A stretch of DNA of 64,000 bases from Mycolicibacter virginiensis (GTDB taxonomy: Bacteria; Actinomycetota; Actinomycetes; Mycobacteriales; Mycobacteriaceae), in the NCBI RefSeq assembly GCF_022374935.2, contig NZ_CP092430.2, positions 4,526,001-4,590,000 of the forward strand, written 5' to 3'. Shown in pieces: positions 61,701 through 64,000 of the stretch. Under the pieces are notes generated by a model that made no database searches, was not told the origin of the DNA, and saw only the letters and a program-made list of their open reading frames with translations. Position numbers and translations under genes: made by a program. The first letter of the stretch is position 1. Each line of letters opens with the position of its first letter.

Positions 61701-63332
61701 GCTGGTGGCGCCGTCAGCACCACGGCCGCCCTCACCGGCGATGCTCGTCGCACCGCCACCGCCCTGGCCGCCCGCACCACCGTTGCCGCCGTTACCGCCG
61801 ACGTAGGTGCCGGTGCCGGCCGCGCCGCCGTCGCCGCCGTCGCCGCCGGTGCCGATTCGGGTGGGGTTGTTGAGACCTGCGAAACCAGCAGCGCCACCGA
61901 CACCGCCCTGGCCGCCGTTACCGCCGGTGGTTTTCACGGTGTTGTCATCAGTGGCTGCGTTGCCACCGGCGCCACCGGCACCGCCCTTGCCGCCGACACC
62001 GCCGTCGGCAAGGTTGGAAGTGGACGCACCGCCGGTGCCACCGTTGCCGCCATTGCCGCCGGTGATCGCGCCGAAGCCGCCGGCACCGCCGTCACGACCG
62101 TCGCCGCCGACGCCGCCGGGCGAAGCGGCGCCACCATCGCCACCTTCGCCACCTTTACCGCCGGTGATTCCGGCTCCACCGTCTCCGGCTGCGCCACCGG
62201 CGCCGGCGACCGCTCCGGCCCCTCCGATACCGCCGCTGCCCCCGGCACCACCGTTGCCAAGGTAGTCACCGGTGACCGCGTCCTGGTATGCGTCGCCACC
62301 GTCACTGCCGGCGCCGCCCTCGCCGGCAGCCCCGGCTGCGCCGGCGCTGCCGTAGGAACCGTCGAACTTCACGCCCGCCGCACCGGCAGCACCAGCATTG
62401 CCGCCATTTGCACCGGCGGCACCATTGAGGTGGGCGGCAATGCCGTCGCTGACGCCGTCGGCAGAGGTGCCCGCTGCACCGGCCTTTCCACCGTCGCCAC
62501 CATTGCCACCGTTGCCGAACAGGTAGCCGCTTCGGCCACCGGCGCCGCCGGCAGCGCCGCTGCCGCCGTTGCCGCCGACGCCGGTGCCGCCGTTGGCGTA
62601 GGTGCCATTGGCGCCGTTGATGCCGTTACCGCCGACACCGCCGTTGCCGCCGTTGCCGAAGAACCAGCCGACCGCGTCGCCGCCGAGACCGCCGGCGCCG
62701 CCCCCGCTACCCGCACTGGCCCCGTTACCGCCGGCGCCACCGTCGCCGCCGATACCCATGAACGAGCCGCCGTTACCGCCGTCACCACCGGCACTGCCCT
62801 CGAAACCGTCACCGCCGGCACCGCCGTTGCCGAACCATCCCGCGGTGCCGCCGTCGCCGCCGGCCAGTGCGCCGTCATCGCTGTTCCAGCCAGCACCACC
62901 ATCGCCGAACCACAGGCCGGCGTCGCCGCCGTTGGGGTTGAGCGCGGTCCCGTCGGCACCGTCGCCGATCAGGAACAGCCCGGAGGATTCGTTGATCCAG
63001 CCGTTGACCAGTGCGCCGAGATCGCTGTCGATCCAGGCCTCCATACCGAAGTGCAGCGGCTGGTAGAACCACTGGTCGATGATCGTGGACATGTCGAAGA
63101 AGCCGCCGGCCGCGGGCAGTGCGACATCGGCCGTCGAGGCCGCGGGGTCGAACAGGTCCAACAGCCAGTCCAGGCCATCGTCGGCCTGCGCTGACGGCAG
63201 GCCGGCCAACGGGGTCATCCCGAACGCCAAGAACGCAGTGGCTGCACCACTGGCACCGATCACCCGCTTACGGCGCGACTGGCCAGCCTGCTGCTGACCG
63301 CGACGCCGGTTGCTGCTGTGACGACGACTCAT
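58701..63332 (-). CDS. PGRS-repeat protein with Tat-like signal and no PE domain
   Basis: 1543 residues. The N-terminus is very basic (MSRRHSSNRRRGQQQ) with SRRKRVIGASGAATAFLAFG, a Tat-like twin-Arg before a hydrophobic core, cut near SAQADDG. About 60 residues follow (LLDLFDPAASTADVALPAAG, WFYQPLHFGMEAWIDSDLGA), then the PGRS entry LFLIGDGADGTALNPNGGDA and WFGDGGAGW. From about residue 130 to the end it is GGAGG-x-GG repeats. PGRS domains bind calcium and form PGII-helix sandwiches. The PE domain, normally the ESX-5 signal, is replaced here by a signal peptide. It is 59 bp downstream of the partial gene on the same strand. Confidence 0.85.
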   Translation of the reverse strand: MSRRHSSNRRRGQQQAGQSRRKRVIGASGAATAFLAFGMTPLAGLPSAQADDGLDWLLDLFDPAASTADVALPAAGGFFDMSTIIDQWFYQPLHFGMEAWIDSDLGALVNGWINESSGLFLIGDGADGTALNPNGGDAGLWFGDGGAGWNSDDGALAGGDGGTAGWFGNGGAGGDGFEGSAGGDGGNGGSFMGIGGDGGAGGNGASAGSGGGAGGLGGDAVGWFFGNGGNGGVGGNGINGANGTYANGGTGVGGNGGSGAAGGAGGRSGYLFGNGGNGGDGGKAGAAGTSADGVSDGIAAHLNGAAGANGGNAGAAGAAGVKFDGSYGSAGAAGAAGEGGAGSDGGDAYQDAVTGDYLGNGGAGGSGGIGGAGAVAGAGGAAGDGGAGITGGKGGEGGDGGAASPGGVGGDGRDGGAGGFGAITGGNGGNGGTGGASTSNLADGGVGGKGGAGGAGGNAATDDNTVKTTGGNGGQGGVGGAAGFAGLNNPTRIGTGGDGGDGGAAGTGTYVGGNGGNGGAGGQGGGGATSIAGEGGRGADGATSTGWKSTDGTIFSKGGNGGNGGVGGKALPNGYSGLGGDGGAGADGATGANVISTGGNGGNGGAGGAAPPTLIVAGAWGGDGGTGGAGGDGTASGGNGGSGGAGGAAQLAGGNGGQGGAGGNSDGATNPGNPFGASRAGNGGSGGAGGASNPGTSKLPVGPGGDGGNGGVGGTGAGAVSGGAGGTGGSGGGGTSGGDAGDGGNGGAATGTGNGGNAGAGGSGGTALAGTTGVPHPRAAGGDGFAGGNGGAGGQGGVGGTAVTGTGGLGGTGGVGGTGGVGGAGGKGGVDADGNGLRGGNGGTGGTGGTGGEGGAGGVSTSGASGVAGTDALDGNGGAGGVGGAGGIGTTGASGDGGTGGTGGTSGTGNGGAGGAGGAGGAGAAGAVGSSTVAGTAGGDGGNGGKGGVGGVSTTGTWGNAGVGGAGGTGGVGGVTAAGNGLNGGNGGIGGAGGSGGNGGIDANGGAGGAGGTGGVGVNGGTSGDGGNGGAGGTSGTGNGGAGGAGGGGGTGAAGAIGSSTVTGTAGGDGGNGGKGGVGGASTSGTYGNAGSGGFGGSGGVGGSDSAGNGLNGGDGGNGGAGGSGSNGGVDGSGGSGGTGGAGGVGVNGGPSGDGGNGGTGGTSGTGPGGTGGTGGSGGQGALGGVAGDGGTGGSGGTSASGTAGNGGAGGSGGFGYNGTGTTNAGGDGGNGGKGGVAGTSGTGTDGKAGVGGTGGGGGGGGVDAIGNGLNGGNGGIGGAGGAGINGGLDGNGGTGGAGGSGGIGTGATSGNGGNGGAGGTSGSGNGGNGGVGGTGGTGALALPGGPGGNGGNGGIGGTGGASISGNGGNGGNGGAGGGGRAGTAGITGTTTAGGNGTDGGNGGNGGAAGNGGTSVTGNGGKGGVGGAGGAGAAGGNGGAGGVNAGVGQAGGAGGDGGNSGTGGKGGVGGDSTSGTDGANGNGGAGPAGGKGGNGGNGGSPGGAGGTRGTGGTGGTGGAAGGPGAINGTTGATGANGTNGKAG

Positions 63333-63391
63333 TGAGGAACACCTTTCATCAGATGTAAAGCTTTGGGGTAGTTGTGGATTGCGATGACGGA

Positions 63392-64000
63392 TCAGCTGAA
63401 GAGCCCGTTGAGCAGGTCTTCCAACCCGCTGAACACGTCAGTGGCCTGCGCGCTCTCGCCGCCGTCATCGAGGAAGGTGTCCGGAATGATCGGCAAGCCG
63501 ACACCGAACCAGGGCGGTGTCACGGGAACGTTGTTCTTCCCGTCCCAGCCCGAGCCCAGCAGCGATCCGATGATCTGGCCCCACGCCTGCCAGGCCGCGA
63601 TCGGGCCGATCGCCTGGCCCTCGACGTCGATCTTGTTCAGGACCGGAACACCAACCATTTCCAGTCCTACGGCGTTGAACAGGGAGCCGCCGACCGCGGG
63701 AACCGTAGCCAACACTTCGTCGTTCGCGCCGATCACCTGGTAGTTGCCGATCTGCACATTGCCGGTGCTCAGCAATCCACCGAAGGTGAAGTCCAAGCGG
63801 TCCAGGGCCATGCCTTGGGGGAGGAACCCGGCGTCGTTGATCATCGGCAGCAGCGAATCCAGGTGCAGGACAGCGCCATTGAGGAAGCCGTTCCAACCGC
63901 TGGCGATGATCTCGTTGAGGTCGTCACCGTCGGCGATGCTGTTCATCATGGCAATCCACGGGCTGATGCCGGGGCCCAGCGAGCCCATGATGACGCCGGA
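63392..64000 (-). CDS. C-terminal part of an envelope protein (GjpA/PE-like beta-domain type), 5' truncated
   Basis: The frame is open to the window edge, so the start is outside; 202 residues are visible, and ATG 63988 is internal. SGWNGFLNGAVLHLDSLLPM, LDFTFGGLLSTGNVQIGNYQ and WQAWGQIIGSLLGSGWDGKN, then NVPVTPPWFGVGLPIIPDTF, recall the C-terminal domains of mycobacterial proteins annotated as porin GjpA or PE-PPE-like surface proteins. That naming is from memory and tentative. Same strand as the PGRS gene and 59 bp before it, so the two may be co-expressed. Confidence 0.55.
   Translation of the reverse strand, partial: SGVIMGSLGPGISPWIAMMNSIADGDDLNEIIASGWNGFLNGAVLHLDSLLPMINDAGFLPQGMALDRLDFTFGGLLSTGNVQIGNYQVIGANDEVLATVPAVGGSLFNAVGLEMVGVPVLNKIDVEGQAIGPIAAWQAWGQIIGSLLGSGWDGKNNVPVTPPWFGVGLPIIPDTFLDDGGESAQATDVFSGLEDLLNGLFS

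Noticed and set aside
59793..63194. 1133-residue plus-strand frame and other long frames over the PGRS gene
   Set aside because: They are low-complexity Ala/Thr/Val or Pro-rich reflections of the GGC/GCC repeat; only the minus-strand frame has a signal peptide and PGRS entry sequence.
58701..63332. Mobile repeat or minisatellite interpretation of the GGC/GCC-rich tract
   Set aside because: The reading frame is open for 1543 codons with PGRS periodicity, so the repeat is explained by protein coding.

Overview
The window is high-GC actinobacterial DNA from a mycobacterium. It carries MmpS/MmpL, a PGRS-repeat protein, LucA, TcrXY and paired cyclopropane-fatty-acid-synthase-like methyltransferases. 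Its gene order matches, in pieces, what I recall of the M. tuberculosis H37Rv stretch from recR (Rv3715c) to lipE (Rv3775). The species cannot be named from the sequence; the two IS110-family elements, the IS607-type remnant and several genes absent from that H37Rv stretch suggest a non-tuberculous species.

Layout. 0-3.3 kb: end of a ferredoxin reductase, a DUF559 protein, recR, ebfC/ybaB and the zinc amidase Ami1. 3.3-8.7 kb: a lipid-modifying block with an FAD oxidoreductase, two paralogous CFA-synthase-like methyltransferases, and a flavin monooxygenase placed opposite between them. 8.7-13.2 kb: dnaX, a secreted CHAP protein, aspC, the SRP RNA, a tandem array of four 56-bp repeats and tRNA-Ser(GGA). 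13.2-16.5 kb: lucA and secreted or surface proteins. 16.6-20.7 kb: a TetR regulator divergent from mmpS4-mmpL4, with two palindromic operators and a probable ATT start for mmpS. 20.7-28.1 kb: LigD-like primase-polymerase, LigC, haloalkane dehalogenase, a DUF302 gene behind a CsoR-like operator, a fatty-acyl-AMP ligase, a Nudix protein and a wax-ester/diacylglycerol acyltransferase. 28.1-29.8 kb: an IS607-type element with an intact-looking TnpB but a gutted serine recombinase.

29.8-33.7 kb: a second amidase, a zinc-metallopeptidase lipoprotein, a DUF4333 protein and a formate/nitrite channel. 33.7-37.6 kb: tRNA-Ser(CGA), tadA and its partner, tyrA, a glycolipid-binding-like protein, a LapA-like protein and a histidine phosphatase. 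37.6-38.9 kb: an IS110-family element. 38.9-46.1 kb: alkylsulfatase, two micro-genes, tcrY-tcrX, an NTF2-like protein, a FadE36-like kinase-fold protein and an M20 amidohydrolase. 46.2-48.8 kb: an HTH protein followed by three tandem paralogous membrane proteins, the least explained cassette here. 48.8-49.6 kb: a BlaI-type repressor behind an IdeR-like iron box, then tRNA-Arg and tRNA-Ser(GCT). 49.6-56.8 kb: hisC2 and small enzymes, terC, a TIGR03086 protein, echA21, an SMR transporter, a TesB-like thioesterase and lipE. 56.8-58.5 kb: a second IS110-family element. 58.6-64 kb: a Tat-signal PGRS protein without a PE domain and the end of a cell-envelope protein running off the window.

Much of the content concerns the cell envelope: two peptidoglycan amidases, CHAP protein, MmpS/L lipid or siderophore export, fatty-acid methylation, FAAL, WS/DGAT, LucA and PGRS. 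DNA repair (RecR, DnaX, LigC and its polymerase) and translation (SRP RNA, four tRNAs, TadA) make up the housekeeping background. All database-style assignments are from memory of the families; no search was run.
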